Positions 1 through 8,391 of a DNA stretch of 23,043 nt are shown here, piece by piece (position 1 is the first letter of the stretch; every line of letters starts with the position of its first letter). The notes beneath the pieces are model-generated. The model saw only the letters and a program-made list of their open reading frames with translations. It had not been told where the DNA came from and did not search any database. Origin of the DNA: CAZPUS01 sp964589825 (GTDB taxonomy: Bacteria; Fibrobacterota; Chitinivibrionia; Chitinivibrionales; WJKA01); the NCBI GenBank assembly GCA_964589825.1, contig CAZPUS010000040.1:1-23043 (forward strand). The letters run 5' to 3'. The position numbers and the translations under genes are program-made.

Positions 1-5
1 CATTT

Positions 6-25
6 ATATCATAACGTTATGATAT
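6..25. promoter_or_regulatory. Perfect 20-bp palindrome, candidate operator
   Basis: ATATCATAACGTTATGATAT reads identically on both strands with no spacer; the bases just outside (T5/T26) break the symmetry. Its even length and 10-bp half-sites fit a dimeric repressor site such as those of TetR-family proteins. The nearest regulator in view is the TetR gene starting at 321, but the site lies about 250 bp upstream of that gene's promoter. It may instead serve a gene to the left of the window. The operator role is inferred. Confidence 0.5.
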
Positions 26-91
26 TTACAATCCATTAATAATTCACCAGTTGTTCATTACACCTCTGCGTATTACCAACCATTTTGTAAT

Positions 92-103
92 CATTTTAAA
101 ATG
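92..103. promoter_or_regulatory. 12-bp palindrome CATTTTAAAATG
   Basis: A perfect AT-rich palindrome; a further CATTTT copy sits at 81-86 and T8 follows at 112-119. It could be a minor operator or simply AT-rich sequence. With no GC pairs in the core it is a poor terminator. Confidence 0.25.
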
Positions 104-252
104 AACGTCGATTTTTTTTACAACATATCGTGTGTAGTGTGTAATCCTCATATACGCACACCAAGGGCTATCCTTTTCGAGGACATCCAGCTAACAAAGA
201 CAAAAAGGTAAAAAAAACACACCTATTCTAACAAAAAACTCATAAAAAAGTA

Positions 253-281
253 TTGCTTTTCTCAGCCACATTTAGTATATT
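253..281 (+). promoter_or_regulatory. Candidate sigma70-type promoter of the efflux operon
   Basis: TTGCTT (253-258) and TATATT (276-281) are separated by exactly 17 bp, close to the sigma70 consensus. Transcription would start near 288, giving a leader of about 33 nt before the TTG start at 321. The 10-mer ATTGCTTTTC, which includes the -35 box, recurs at 10591-10600 upstream of another gene. Assignment is by pattern only. Confidence 0.5.
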
Positions 282-320
282 TTACATGTTTTATTAATTT
301 TTGACGCAGGAGTCAGTTTT

Positions 321-956
321 TTGGACCCTAAGGAAACAAGGCAAAAAGCGATTCGTGACACAAAAAAATGCCTGATTCTCGATGCTGCCCGCAGCGTCTT
401 TTCCGAGCAGGGATTTCATAACACGAACATCGAACATATTGCACATGAGGCGGGTTTTTCCAAGCCCTCTCTCTATAATTACTACAGAGACAAGGAAGAT
501 ATCTTTCTGCACCTTGCGCTCAGAGAAATAGACCGCCTGCTCGAAAAAATTGACGCAAACAGAAACGAATCCAACACAGTGCTCGAAAATATAGAAGGAA
601 TGGTACGCGCGGTATTTGATACATTTGGAGAGCATTTCTACTTTTTGCTTACCATATCTCATTTTCCTCTGGTAACGCTGTGTCATGAGGAAAAGGGTCA
701 GCAGCTTTATTTCGAATTTACCACACGAATGCAGCTTCTTCTGCAGAAATTCACACAGGTCATATCCGAAGGAAGAACACGCGGGGAAATTGCATCTGAG
801 GCAGATGATACAAACATAGCGAGGTATATAACCGGTATGATAAAATCGGTTTTCGTGCACTGGCGCTTTGCGGAAAAAAAGGGGGACGCAGAAAAAGAAA
901 TTGCATCGATTATGGCCTTTATCGCAAAAGGAGTCTCTGCAAATGAGGAGAGCTAA
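321..956 (+). CDS. TetR/AcrR-family transcriptional regulator
   Basis: A 211-residue protein of normal TetR length. Residues about 18-64 form the TetR_N DNA-binding domain, with the helix-turn-helix at roughly 37-56 (TNIEHIAHEAGFSKPS then LYNYY) followed by the typical KEDIF stretch. The C-terminal two thirds would be the helical ligand-binding and dimerisation domain, where drug-pump regulators sense substrates. The start is TTG at 321, supported by AGGAG at 308-312 with an 8-nt gap. It is the first gene of the run and overlaps the TolC gene by 14 nt, so it is most likely the local autoregulated repressor of the pump. The ligand is unknown. The TTG start may keep repressor levels low. Confidence 0.9.
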   Translation: MDPKETRQKAIRDTKKCLILDAARSVFSEQGFHNTNIEHIAHEAGFSKPSLYNYYRDKEDIFLHLALREIDRLLEKIDANRNESNTVLENIEGMVRAVFDTFGEHFYFLLTISHFPLVTLCHEEKGQQLYFEFTTRMQLLLQKFTQVISEGRTRGEIASEADDTNIARYITGMIKSVFVHWRFAEKKGDAEKEIASIMAFIAKGVSANEES

Positions 957-2481
957 AACAAACATGCCGGGGACCTGTATTTCAGCCGTAAGAAAAAAAA
1001 TGATGTGCATTGCGCCATATGTAGTTTCACTGGCACTTGCTGCGGTTGTTAATGCACAACCCACTTACACCCTCAGGGAGATGCTCAACAGAGCCACCGA
1101 TACATCGGATGCGATACAGCTCATCGAATTGCGCTACAAAGAGGGACAACACGAGAAAAAAGAATATCGCGCCGCCGCACTCCCCTATGTCAGTATGGAA
1201 GCGAATGTAGGCCCGAGCCGTCAGTCTATGAAAACCCAGAATCAGTCCATGGATTTCACTGGACAGGACAGTGGAGAAGGAGGAGGGCCTCCAAATAGCA
1301 TTTTCCAGCCTTTTGGCCCGTCGAGAGAGGATACGGTGCGGTCATGGGCACGGCAGGAAGCCTATGCGTTGGACACGGCTATGATGTCGAATCTTTCTTC
1401 ACTCACGCAGGGTTTCGACATACCTGATGCACAGACCGGTACGGCCGCGAGTTGGTCAATCACCGCCGCCCAACCGCTCATCACCTTCGGTAAAGTCTCG
1501 AGTGCGCTCAGGGCAACCCGCATTCGTGATACCATGCTTACTGATATCCGGCAGTATGAATACGATACTCTCTACGCAGGCATTATCGGCGCGTACGCGG
1601 ATGCGTTCATCGCGCAGCAGAATGTCGAGGTAGCGCAGAAGGTCCTTGACGTAAGCGAACGCACACTGCAGCGCATGCAGGTCGATTACGACGGCGGGGC
1701 AATACCAGAACGAGCCCTTCTGCAGGCAAAAGCGGGTCATGCACGCGCACGGGCGAACCTTATTTCGGCCAGAAGCAGCAAAAGCAGCGCATTCAAAACC
1801 CTTGCCGAAAAAACCGGCCTCTATCCGGATACCGTTTTTACCCTTACCCGGCCATCGTCTGAATACGCCACCGCAACCCACCGCGAAAAAAGCGTCACCG
1901 ACGGTCTGGGCTTTAAACAGCAGCAGCACATGCTCAATTTGCAGCAGAACCAGGTCGTGTATGAGCGCTCCAAGCTTTTTCCGTCGATCAATCTGTTTGC
2001 CAGGGTGTCGAACCAGCTCATGTTTACCGATGACGAGAATTCTCCCGAACCCGGGGCTGTGGTCGACCCTGACTACATAAGCTATACCGCCGGGCTGCAA
2101 CTGCAATGGACCATCTTTGACGGATGGCGCACTCCGTCAACCTTTCAGAAAACACGAGTGCAGAAGCGCCAGACCGAAATACGCCTGCAGCGGGCACAGC
2201 GACAGATGAAAATTGGTGCGGATAAAATAGAAAGCAGCCTCTCCTCGCTTGAATCAATGCTCGAAGCGGTGGAGCTTCAGCGTGAAGCTGCACAGCGTGC
2301 CTACGAAGCAACCCAAACCGATTTTGAACGCGGTGCTGCAAATATCACCACGCTTCTGGAAACAGAAAAAGAATGGCTCTCTGCGGAAAAACAGTACAAC
2401 GAACTCTATACACGAAAAATTTCACTTGCCACCCAACTGAAACTACTTCTCGGGACACCGGTATATAAGAAAGGAATGTAG
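943..2481 (+). CDS. TolC-family outer-membrane efflux channel
   Basis: A 512-residue outer-membrane efflux protein (OEP/TolC family) forming the trimeric exit duct of a tripartite pump. A signal peptide ends near residue 38 (hydrophobic run, then VNA before Gln). Long helical, Gln/Ala-rich stretches follow in two repeats, with strand-like segments such as SWSITAAQPLITFGK and GLQLQWTIFDGWRTPS that match the repeated 'P.L.FG' and 'L.W.IFDG' signatures of the family. A low-complexity Gln/Gly/Pro-rich insert lies near residues 95-125. I chose ATG 943 because AAGGAG (928-933) lies 9 nt upstream; it overlaps the regulator gene by 14 nt. ATG 964 and ATG 1000 are possible shorter starts. The reading frame stays open back to 868, but that part only mirrors the regulator gene. 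Confidence 0.92.
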   Translation: MRRAKTNMPGTCISAVRKKMMCIAPYVVSLALAAVVNAQPTYTLREMLNRATDTSDAIQLIELRYKEGQHEKKEYRAAALPYVSMEANVGPSRQSMKTQNQSMDFTGQDSGEGGGPPNSIFQPFGPSREDTVRSWARQEAYALDTAMMSNLSSLTQGFDIPDAQTGTAASWSITAAQPLITFGKVSSALRATRIRDTMLTDIRQYEYDTLYAGIIGAYADAFIAQQNVEVAQKVLDVSERTLQRMQVDYDGGAIPERALLQAKAGHARARANLISARSSKSSAFKTLAEKTGLYPDTVFTLTRPSSEYATATHREKSVTDGLGFKQQQHMLNLQQNQVVYERSKLFPSINLFARVSNQLMFTDDENSPEPGAVVDPDYISYTAGLQLQWTIFDGWRTPSTFQKTRVQKRQTEIRLQRAQRQMKIGADKIESSLSSLESMLEAVELQREAAQRAYEATQTDFERGAANITTLLETEKEWLSAEKQYNELYTRKISLATQLKLLLGTPVYKKGM

Positions 2482-2483
2482 CC

Positions 2484-3524
2484 GTGAAAAGAATTGTTCT
2501 TTATGCACTTCCCTGTCTCGGCATACTCGCATGTCTGGGCTGCGGGTCAAAAGAGAAAAAAGAGGAAAAGACGGCGTCTGCCGCCACCATTCACGTACGT
2601 ACCGCCACTCTGAAGCCCGATTCATTCGTTGAATACGGCGAATACTACGGCAAAACCGAAGGGGAACAACAGGCCACGCTGGTAAATTATACCGGCGGCC
2701 GGGTTGACCACATAGCGGCCCAACCCGGTAAATGGGTTAAAAAAGGAACTCATCTGGCACGCATCGACGCAGAAAAAGTCCAGACCCGATACGAAACTGC
2801 ACTCCTCAACGAAGAAATCGCCAAAAAAAACTACGAACGTACTCAGACGCATTTCGAAGCGGGTAACGCCTCGCAGCTTCAACTGGATCAGCAGAAACTT
2901 GCCTGGATGAATGCAAAGGCATCGCGTATCGAGGCACAACGCATGCGTGAAGGCGCCCTTTGCATTGCACCGTTCAGCGGGATGGTCACCCACCGGTTTA
3001 TAGAACTGCACAAGGAGGTCGCACCAAACTCTCCCACATTCGCCATGGCACGCCTCTCCCGAATAAAAGTGTCGATATACGTTCCTGAAGGTGATATTTC
3101 GTCGGTAGATTCGAACGATCCCGCCTTTGTGATACTCCCCGCACTCGACAGTACCCGTAAATGGCCCGCACAAATTTCGACCGTGGCCCGTTCGACCATG
3201 CCGGAGACTCATAAGTACAAGGTAGATATCCTTATCGATAATAAAGACCGTAAAATAAATCCGGGACTTACCGCACAGGTACGCATTGCGATCCAGCAAC
3301 TCGATTCCCAGATCGTCGTACCCACCGATGCGATCATTACATCAGGGATTCAGCATTTTGTCTACGTAGTAGCGAATAACGCAGCCAAAAAACGTCTGAT
3401 TGAACCGGCTCAGAGTAATGAAACCCATACCCGCGTCACCGACGGGCTTCAATCCGGTGACAGACTTATAATCGCCGGTCAGCAGCGCGTGAAACACAAT
3501 ACCCCGGTTGAGGTAAAAAACTGA
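2484..3524 (+). CDS. RND efflux periplasmic adaptor (membrane fusion protein), lipoprotein
   Basis: A 346-residue HlyD/AcrA-type adaptor that bridges the inner-membrane RND pump and the TolC duct. The N-terminus is a lipoprotein signal with a Cys at residue 17 (ILAC) or 20 (CLGC), followed by a charged linker (KEKKEEK). The lipoyl-like half-motifs are at about 66-95 (GGRVDHIAAQPGKWVKKGT) and 158-190 (IAPFSGMV), flanking a short alpha-hairpin at about 97-155. Beta-barrel and membrane-proximal domains fill the rest. Start is GTG at 2484, two bases after the TolC stop, with AAGGAA (2471-2476) 7 nt upstream, so it is translated with TolC. Substrates cannot be read from the sequence. Confidence 0.93.
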   Translation: MKRIVLYALPCLGILACLGCGSKEKKEEKTASAATIHVRTATLKPDSFVEYGEYYGKTEGEQQATLVNYTGGRVDHIAAQPGKWVKKGTHLARIDAEKVQTRYETALLNEEIAKKNYERTQTHFEAGNASQLQLDQQKLAWMNAKASRIEAQRMREGALCIAPFSGMVTHRFIELHKEVAPNSPTFAMARLSRIKVSIYVPEGDISSVDSNDPAFVILPALDSTRKWPAQISTVARSTMPETHKYKVDILIDNKDRKINPGLTAQVRIAIQQLDSQIVVPTDAIITSGIQHFVYVVANNAAKKRLIEPAQSNETHTRVTDGLQSGDRLIIAGQQRVKHNTPVEVKN

Positions 3525-3574
3525 ACCTCCCCTAATCCTGCAGGTATGTCTAAACCCGAACACGGATATCCTTT

Positions 3575-6500
3575 ATGATAAAACTCGCAGTGAATAAACG
3601 CACCGCTATCTTCACCATGGCTCTGCTTATCATTACCATGGGACTCACTTCGTACATGAGCCTGCCAAGAGAGTCGACGCCGGAGATCAAACAGCCCTAC
3701 GTTTTCGTGACCACGGTCTATCCCGGTGTCGGTGCAAAGGATGTTGAAACACTGGTTACGCGACCTATCGAACAGGAAATAGACGGTCTCGAAGGTATCA
3801 AGGAGATCAGCTCATCCACACAACAGAGCGTCTCTCTCATTATCGTTGAATTCACTTCCGATGTAGAGGTAGAAACCGCACTGCGGCGTGTTAAGGATCG
3901 TGTCGATCTGGCGGAATCGGAACTCCCTGACGATGTCGAAGACCCGCTTGTCAAAGAGTTTTCCTCGTCAACGTGGCCCATACTCGTAATCGCGCTTTCG
4001 AATCCGAACGGACTCGAGTACATCGAAAATAATGCCGAAGACCTCCAGGAACAGGTAGAGCGTGTCTCCGGCGTACTTGAAGCCGAAATTTCGGGTCTGC
4101 GGGAACGTGAGATACGCGTTGAACTCGATCCCGCAAAGCTCAACAGCTACGGTCTGGCAATGCAGGACGTGCAGCAGGCGATCCAGTCGGCAAACCTTGC
4201 GCTGCCGGGGGGCATACTGCGCACTCCCGGAAAGAATTATACCATCACGATAAACAGTGAAGTCGAAAACCCGACACAGTTCGGAGAAATCCTTATTGAA
4301 GACGGCCCTGTCTCGGTGCCGCTTCGTATTCTCGGTGATGTCTCTTTTACTCATGAAGAGCAGCAAACTTATAGCCGCTTCAACGGGAAACCCGCTATTA
4401 CGCTTTCGGTATCAAAACGAACCGGTGCGAACGTAATTACCACGACCGAAAAGGTGAAAAAGGCGGTGGAGGAAATGAAACCTCAGTTCGCAGAAGGAAC
4501 AACCGTTGATTACGGCTACGAAGACGCATTCTACATAAAACAGATCGTCTCTGACCTGGAAAACAACATGATCACCGGTTTTTTACTCGTACTCGCAGTG
4601 ACCATATTCTTTCTGGGAAGAATCAACGCATTATTCGTAGCACTGGCGATCCCTTTTTCGATGCTGCTTTCGTTTCTTACCCTCGATATTCTCGGTATCA
4701 CGCTCAATATGGTAGTGCTGTTCAGCCTGATTCTCGCACTCGGCATGCTCGTTGATAACGGAATTGTTATTGTCGAAAATATCTTTCGTCACGCCTCGAT
4801 GGGCAAAAACCGCGTACAGGCTGCAATCGACGGATCAAAAGAAGTCGCCATGCCGATTACCGCCTCCACCATCACCACCTGTCTCGCATTCCTGCCCATT
4901 ATTTTCATGCCTGGCGTCATGGGCGACTTTATGTCCTTTGTACCCAAAACCGTTATCATCGTACTTGTCAGTTCTCTTTTTGTCGCAGTCACCATCAATC
5001 CGACGTTTTGCTCGAAGTTTTTAAAGATCAACAAGGAACAACAGCGCAAAATCACCGAAGGATCCGGCAAATTCGCCGGATTACAGCGCTGGTACACACA
5101 TAACATTCATCGTGGACTGCATCACGCCTGGCTCGTAGTCGCAGTCAGCTTTGTTGTCGTCTTTATCGGTATTGCCCTTTATGCCACAGTCGGAAAGGAA
5201 CCCATATTTTTCCCCTCACCCGATCCTTCGGATGCAATAGTCAATGTCTCCATGCCGCAGGGAACCCCGGTTGCAAAGACAGATTCTGTTGTGCGTGCAC
5301 TCGAGCGCATAGTAACCGACGTCCCCGCATCGATCGATGAATACGAAGCGGTCTCCGGAAAATCGGGCGGTCAGATGTTTTCGGGTTCGGGCACGGAGTC
5401 TCACAAGGGATATATCCGCATTACATACAAGCCATATCTGGAGAGAGATATAAAAGGAAAAGTCGCTATCGATTCACTGAAAAACCGCCTGAGCGACTTT
5501 ACAGGCGGGGATGTCAAAGTCAAAGCCCAGGAGATGGGACCGCCATCGGGGCATGATATTTCGCTTGAGGTAATCGGCAAGGATTATGCGGTAATGGGCA
5601 ATATAGCCGACACGCTTCTGACCATACTCAACACATATCCCCATTTCGACCTTGTAGACACGGATTACGAATCCGCAATGCCGGAGCTGCGTGTCGTTGT
5701 GGATCGCAACCGGGCGCAATACTATGGCCTCTCGATGTATGCAATCGCGGCCAAAGTACGCAATGCAATTCACGGACAGATTGTTGGCTCTTTTCGTCAG
5801 GGAGAAGACGAATATGATATTGTATCCGAATTCAAGTCATCTTCCAGCAATTCAATCCCCGAACTCAAAGGGCTGCGTATCAAGGCACGGGGCGGTGTCC
5901 AGGTGCCGCTAAAAGACCTTGCGTCCGTTAAGCGCGTATCATCGGTCGGGATAATCAAACGTCGTAATGTGGAACGCGCGGTTGGCGTATGGGCCGATTT
6001 TGACCAAGACTTTCAGCAGAAACGCGAAATCAAAGAAGAAATTACCTCTAAAGTGAACCGTATTTCACTCCCGCAAGGATACAGGATCAGAGCCGGTGCA
6101 GGTGCCGAAATGCGAAACGAGGCGAATCAGTATATTGTAAAAGCGTTCATTATTGCGCTCTTTTTGATTGCCATTGTACTCGTTGCCCAATTCAACTCGG
6201 TGTTTCAGCCCGTTATTATAATGACATCGGTATTTCTCTCCCTTGGCGGCGTATTCTGGGGCTTTGCACTCACCGGAATGGAATTCGTCATGATTATGTC
6301 CGGCATCGGCTGTGTGGCTCTTGCAGGTGTCGCCGTCAATAACTGCATTGTACTGATCGATTATACAAATCTTCTTATCAAAGACGGTATGAGCTGGTTC
6401 GATGCAATTATCGAAGCCGGGAAAACCCGTCTGCGCCCTGTCCTTCTCACTGCCATTACCACGGTGCTGGGACTGCTTCCCATGGCACTTGGCGTAAGCC

Positions 6501-6697
6501 TCGATCTTCACCCGGGCTCGATAGGTATTCAGGTAGGTTCTGAATCATCCGAATTCTGGCGTCCGTTTGCATGGACAATGATTTTCGGCTTGACGTTCGC
6601 GACGGTGATGACGCTGGTAATCGTTCCCTGCATGCTTTCCATTTATTACAGGCATAAAAGCCGTCAGTGGGAAAAACATCGCCCGCATGCATCATAA
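3575..6697 (+). CDS. RND-family inner-membrane efflux pump (AcrB/HAE-type permease)
   Basis: A 1040-residue proton-driven pump, standard length for the AcrB-like hydrophobic/amphiphilic efflux family. Transmembrane segments occur at about 9-28, 333-350, 353-372, 376-403, 428-447, 456-475 and 518-537, and again from about 855 to the C-terminus, around two large periplasmic loops (about 30-330 and 540-850). The TM4 proton-relay site reads LGMLVDNGIVIVEN: Asp394 is kept, while the second AcrB Asp (D408) is Asn395. TM10 has AVNNCIVLIDY with Asn922/Asn923 near where AcrB has Lys940. Such D-N/N-N patterns are common in one branch of the family. ATG 3575 lacks a strong ribosome site, and 50 nt separate it from the adaptor. 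It completes the operon. Confidence 0.95.
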   Translation: MIKLAVNKRTAIFTMALLIITMGLTSYMSLPRESTPEIKQPYVFVTTVYPGVGAKDVETLVTRPIEQEIDGLEGIKEISSSTQQSVSLIIVEFTSDVEVETALRRVKDRVDLAESELPDDVEDPLVKEFSSSTWPILVIALSNPNGLEYIENNAEDLQEQVERVSGVLEAEISGLREREIRVELDPAKLNSYGLAMQDVQQAIQSANLALPGGILRTPGKNYTITINSEVENPTQFGEILIEDGPVSVPLRILGDVSFTHEEQQTYSRFNGKPAITLSVSKRTGANVITTTEKVKKAVEEMKPQFAEGTTVDYGYEDAFYIKQIVSDLENNMITGFLLVLAVTIFFLGRINALFVALAIPFSMLLSFLTLDILGITLNMVVLFSLILALGMLVDNGIVIVENIFRHASMGKNRVQAAIDGSKEVAMPITASTITTCLAFLPIIFMPGVMGDFMSFVPKTVIIVLVSSLFVAVTINPTFCSKFLKINKEQQRKITEGSGKFAGLQRWYTHNIHRGLHHAWLVVAVSFVVVFIGIALYATVGKEPIFFPSPDPSDAIVNVSMPQGTPVAKTDSVVRALERIVTDVPASIDEYEAVSGKSGGQMFSGSGTESHKGYIRITYKPYLERDIKGKVAIDSLKNRLSDFTGGDVKVKAQEMGPPSGHDISLEVIGKDYAVMGNIADTLLTILNTYPHFDLVDTDYESAMPELRVVVDRNRAQYYGLSMYAIAAKVRNAIHGQIVGSFRQGEDEYDIVSEFKSSSSNSIPELKGLRIKARGGVQVPLKDLASVKRVSSVGIIKRRNVERAVGVWADFDQDFQQKREIKEEITSKVNRISLPQGYRIRAGAGAEMRNEANQYIVKAFIIALFLIAIVLVAQFNSVFQPVIIMTSVFLSLGGVFWGFALTGMEFVMIMSGIGCVALAGVAVNNCIVLIDYTNLLIKDGMSWFDAIIEAGKTRLRPVLLTAITTVLGLLPMALGVSLDLHPGSIGIQVGSESSEFWRPFAWTMIFGLTFATVMTLVIVPCMLSIYYRHKSRQWEKHRPHAS

Positions 6698-6906
6698 GAC
6701 CGGATAATTATTACCGTTGTTAGGTCAACGACCCCTGACGCGAAAGTTCGTAGTAATGAAAGATGCGGTAAGCCGAGTACTGTAATTGCACCCCCGGAAA
6801 TGACGGGATACCGTAATGGATCGGGGCATTATTACGGAAATGCATACGCAGTGGCGATGAGAGCAGGTTTCGCATTCGTACACAAAACCCTCAGGTTGCG
6901 CAACAA
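6698..6906. other. Convergent intergenic region, weak hairpins only
   Basis: This gap lies between the rightward pump gene and the leftward solute-binding gene. It holds CCGTAAT (6811-6817) with ATTACGG (6831-6837) around a 13-base loop, CGTTG/CAACG near 6718-6733, and GTTGCGCAAC (6895-6904). On the minus strand AACC/GGTT (6886-6897) is followed by a few T, a very weak terminator candidate. No strong intrinsic terminator and no open frame were found. Confidence 0.4.
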
Positions 6907-8355
6907 TCAGCGCAGCATCTCACTGATTCGTGTCGCATACTCTTTGCGCAGCATTTTTGCAATGTAGTCACGATTAGGTGTGGTTCCGTCATCGGACCAG
7001 TTTCCCAATACCACAAATGCATCCCAGGCATCAAGATATGCGTCCGCAATATTGCAAAACTGCGGATGACTGATAATCACGTTGTCGTCATTGTGCTGAA
7101 TCTGCGCATACGACAATCTGAACACACGCGGCATCCATCCCTGCCCTTCAAGTATCGCATTGTCCTTGACAAGATCCCTTCGTACCGGTATCATCCCGAA
7201 TCTCGTACACTCTTCTATCTGGTTCTGTCTGCCCGTAATATGCGCAAACAGCCGAAATGCAAGTTCAGGATGAGGACATCTGCGGGGAATGGCCCACCAC
7301 CATCCCCCTGTCGATACTGCAGAGGTCCCGCGCCGCAGCATCTCTCCTTCATGATCAAGATGCACCGAACACCCGGAAGGCATCAGCGCAAGTCCCAGAT
7401 CGTCGGTATCCTCTACATATCCCTCAAGGCCGTCTTTGCCGGTCCCAAAAAGATAGAAACAATCTATCTGGGTCACAAACGAAAGAAACACCTCTTGCTC
7501 GCCAAACGCCTTCCAGATATCCTTCCCCGTCCAGTTCTCTTTCCACATACGAGGGGTGAATACTCCCGCCCAGGCATACAATGCTTCCCACAAAAACGCA
7601 TCGGTAACCGCATACCCGTGCATATGCATAAGATCGAGTGAATCACCGCCGCACTGATACACCCGATCGATGAGTCTATTCGCAGTGCCGGAGTACTTTT
7701 TACCCCGGTGGGCAATTCTCGCCTTCTGTTCTCCGTTATAACCGGTTCTCGACCAGATAACACCCATGACGAATATATCGAAAAAATCCCATTTGTTCGC
7801 ATCTTTCTCCAAGGCATATCCATTCGGAAGCCCGACACCGTTTACCTGTGCAAGTAATGCATCGATAGTATCCCTGTACTCATCGAATGTTTCTATCGCA
7901 TCAGCCACTTTACTTTTGCGATATACACAGATTCGTGTTTCGTATTTACGGGGCATAAAATAATTGCGCCCGTTTTTCGCTCCCAGCCAGGTGAGAATAT
8001 ATTCATCCTGGTACTGAGAAAGAACTTTTGCCGGCAAAAAACGCTGCAGCGACATTATCTCGTTTTGCTGCACCATCGACCAGCTGCTGACAAACGGAAG
8101 TTTGACAAGCGATACCATACTTGAATGCTTTTTAAGCAGATCATCAAGATCATCGAGATTTTGTGCAGCAATCACCCGTATATTGACATCGTGAGTTTTT
8201 TCAAACGCAGGGGCTGTCTCGTTAATAAAAAAGTGCTTCTGTGCCTCTGTCATATGCAGGAGTACAGTCATGGTACCTTTTGTATTGCCCGACAGGACCG
8301 AGCAAAGCACTATTGAAGCAATTACAGAACCTGTTTTTTTAATCGATAGCGTCAT
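6907..8355 (-). CDS. Extracellular solute-binding protein, family-1-like (sugar ABC type)
   Basis: A 482-residue exported protein. A Sec signal peptide occupies about residues 1-27 (KK, then a hydrophobic stretch); no good lipobox is visible, so it is probably soluble and periplasmic. The mature part has the layout of family-1 carbohydrate-binding proteins: an early 'NETAPAFEKTHDVNIRVIAAQ' -like strand-helix unit, a Trp-rich middle (WEALYAWAGVF), the late STGGWWWAIPRRCPHPELAF segment typical of sugar binders, and the 'FGMIPVRRDL' element just after it. The start has GAGGAG only 3 nt upstream of ATG. The gene follows a ParA-like gene by 36 nt on the same strand, and no ABC permease or ATPase is nearby. 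The substrate is unknown; its transporter must be encoded elsewhere, or the protein is a sensor partner. Confidence 0.8.
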   Translation of the reverse strand: MTLSIKKTGSVIASIVLCSVLSGNTKGTMTVLLHMTEAQKHFFINETAPAFEKTHDVNIRVIAAQNLDDLDDLLKKHSSMVSLVKLPFVSSWSMVQQNEIMSLQRFLPAKVLSQYQDEYILTWLGAKNGRNYFMPRKYETRICVYRKSKVADAIETFDEYRDTIDALLAQVNGVGLPNGYALEKDANKWDFFDIFVMGVIWSRTGYNGEQKARIAHRGKKYSGTANRLIDRVYQCGGDSLDLMHMHGYAVTDAFLWEALYAWAGVFTPRMWKENWTGKDIWKAFGEQEVFLSFVTQIDCFYLFGTGKDGLEGYVEDTDDLGLALMPSGCSVHLDHEGEMLRRGTSAVSTGGWWWAIPRRCPHPELAFRLFAHITGRQNQIEECTRFGMIPVRRDLVKDNAILEGQGWMPRVFRLSYAQIQHNDDNVIISHPQFCNIADAYLDAWDAFVVLGNWSDDGTTPNRDYIAKMLRKEYATRISEMLR

Positions 8356-8391
8356 AAACTCCTCTACATATTTATCTTTTCAGATACGCTG

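Larger units (their letters stand above)
1..320. other. AT-rich non-coding region upstream of the efflux operon
   Basis: No convincing gene lies in these 320 bases. The stretch is strongly AT-rich and holds a perfect 20-bp palindrome (6-25), a 12-bp palindrome CATTTTAAAATG (92-103), a run of eight T (112-119) and a sigma70-like promoter (253-281). It probably also contains the control region or end of a gene lying beyond base 1. I see no GC-rich terminator hairpin. Confidence 0.6.

Noticed and set aside
868..942. Longer in-frame N-terminus for the TolC-family gene
   Set aside because: These 25 codons lie wholly within the TetR gene in another frame and are Lys/Arg-rich without family likeness; a good ribosome site (928-933) supports ATG 943.
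294..1064. 256-codon open frame on the minus strand
   Set aside because: Opposes the well-supported TetR gene and start of the TolC gene; Cys/Phe-rich with no domain.
1456..2106. 216-codon open frame on the minus strand
   Set aside because: Lies inside the TolC-family gene, has no recognisable domain or ribosome site, and is explained as a codon-bias shadow.
6811..6837. CCGTAAT/ATTACGG inverted repeat as a terminator
   Set aside because: Only 7 pairs with a 13-base loop and no run of T after it.
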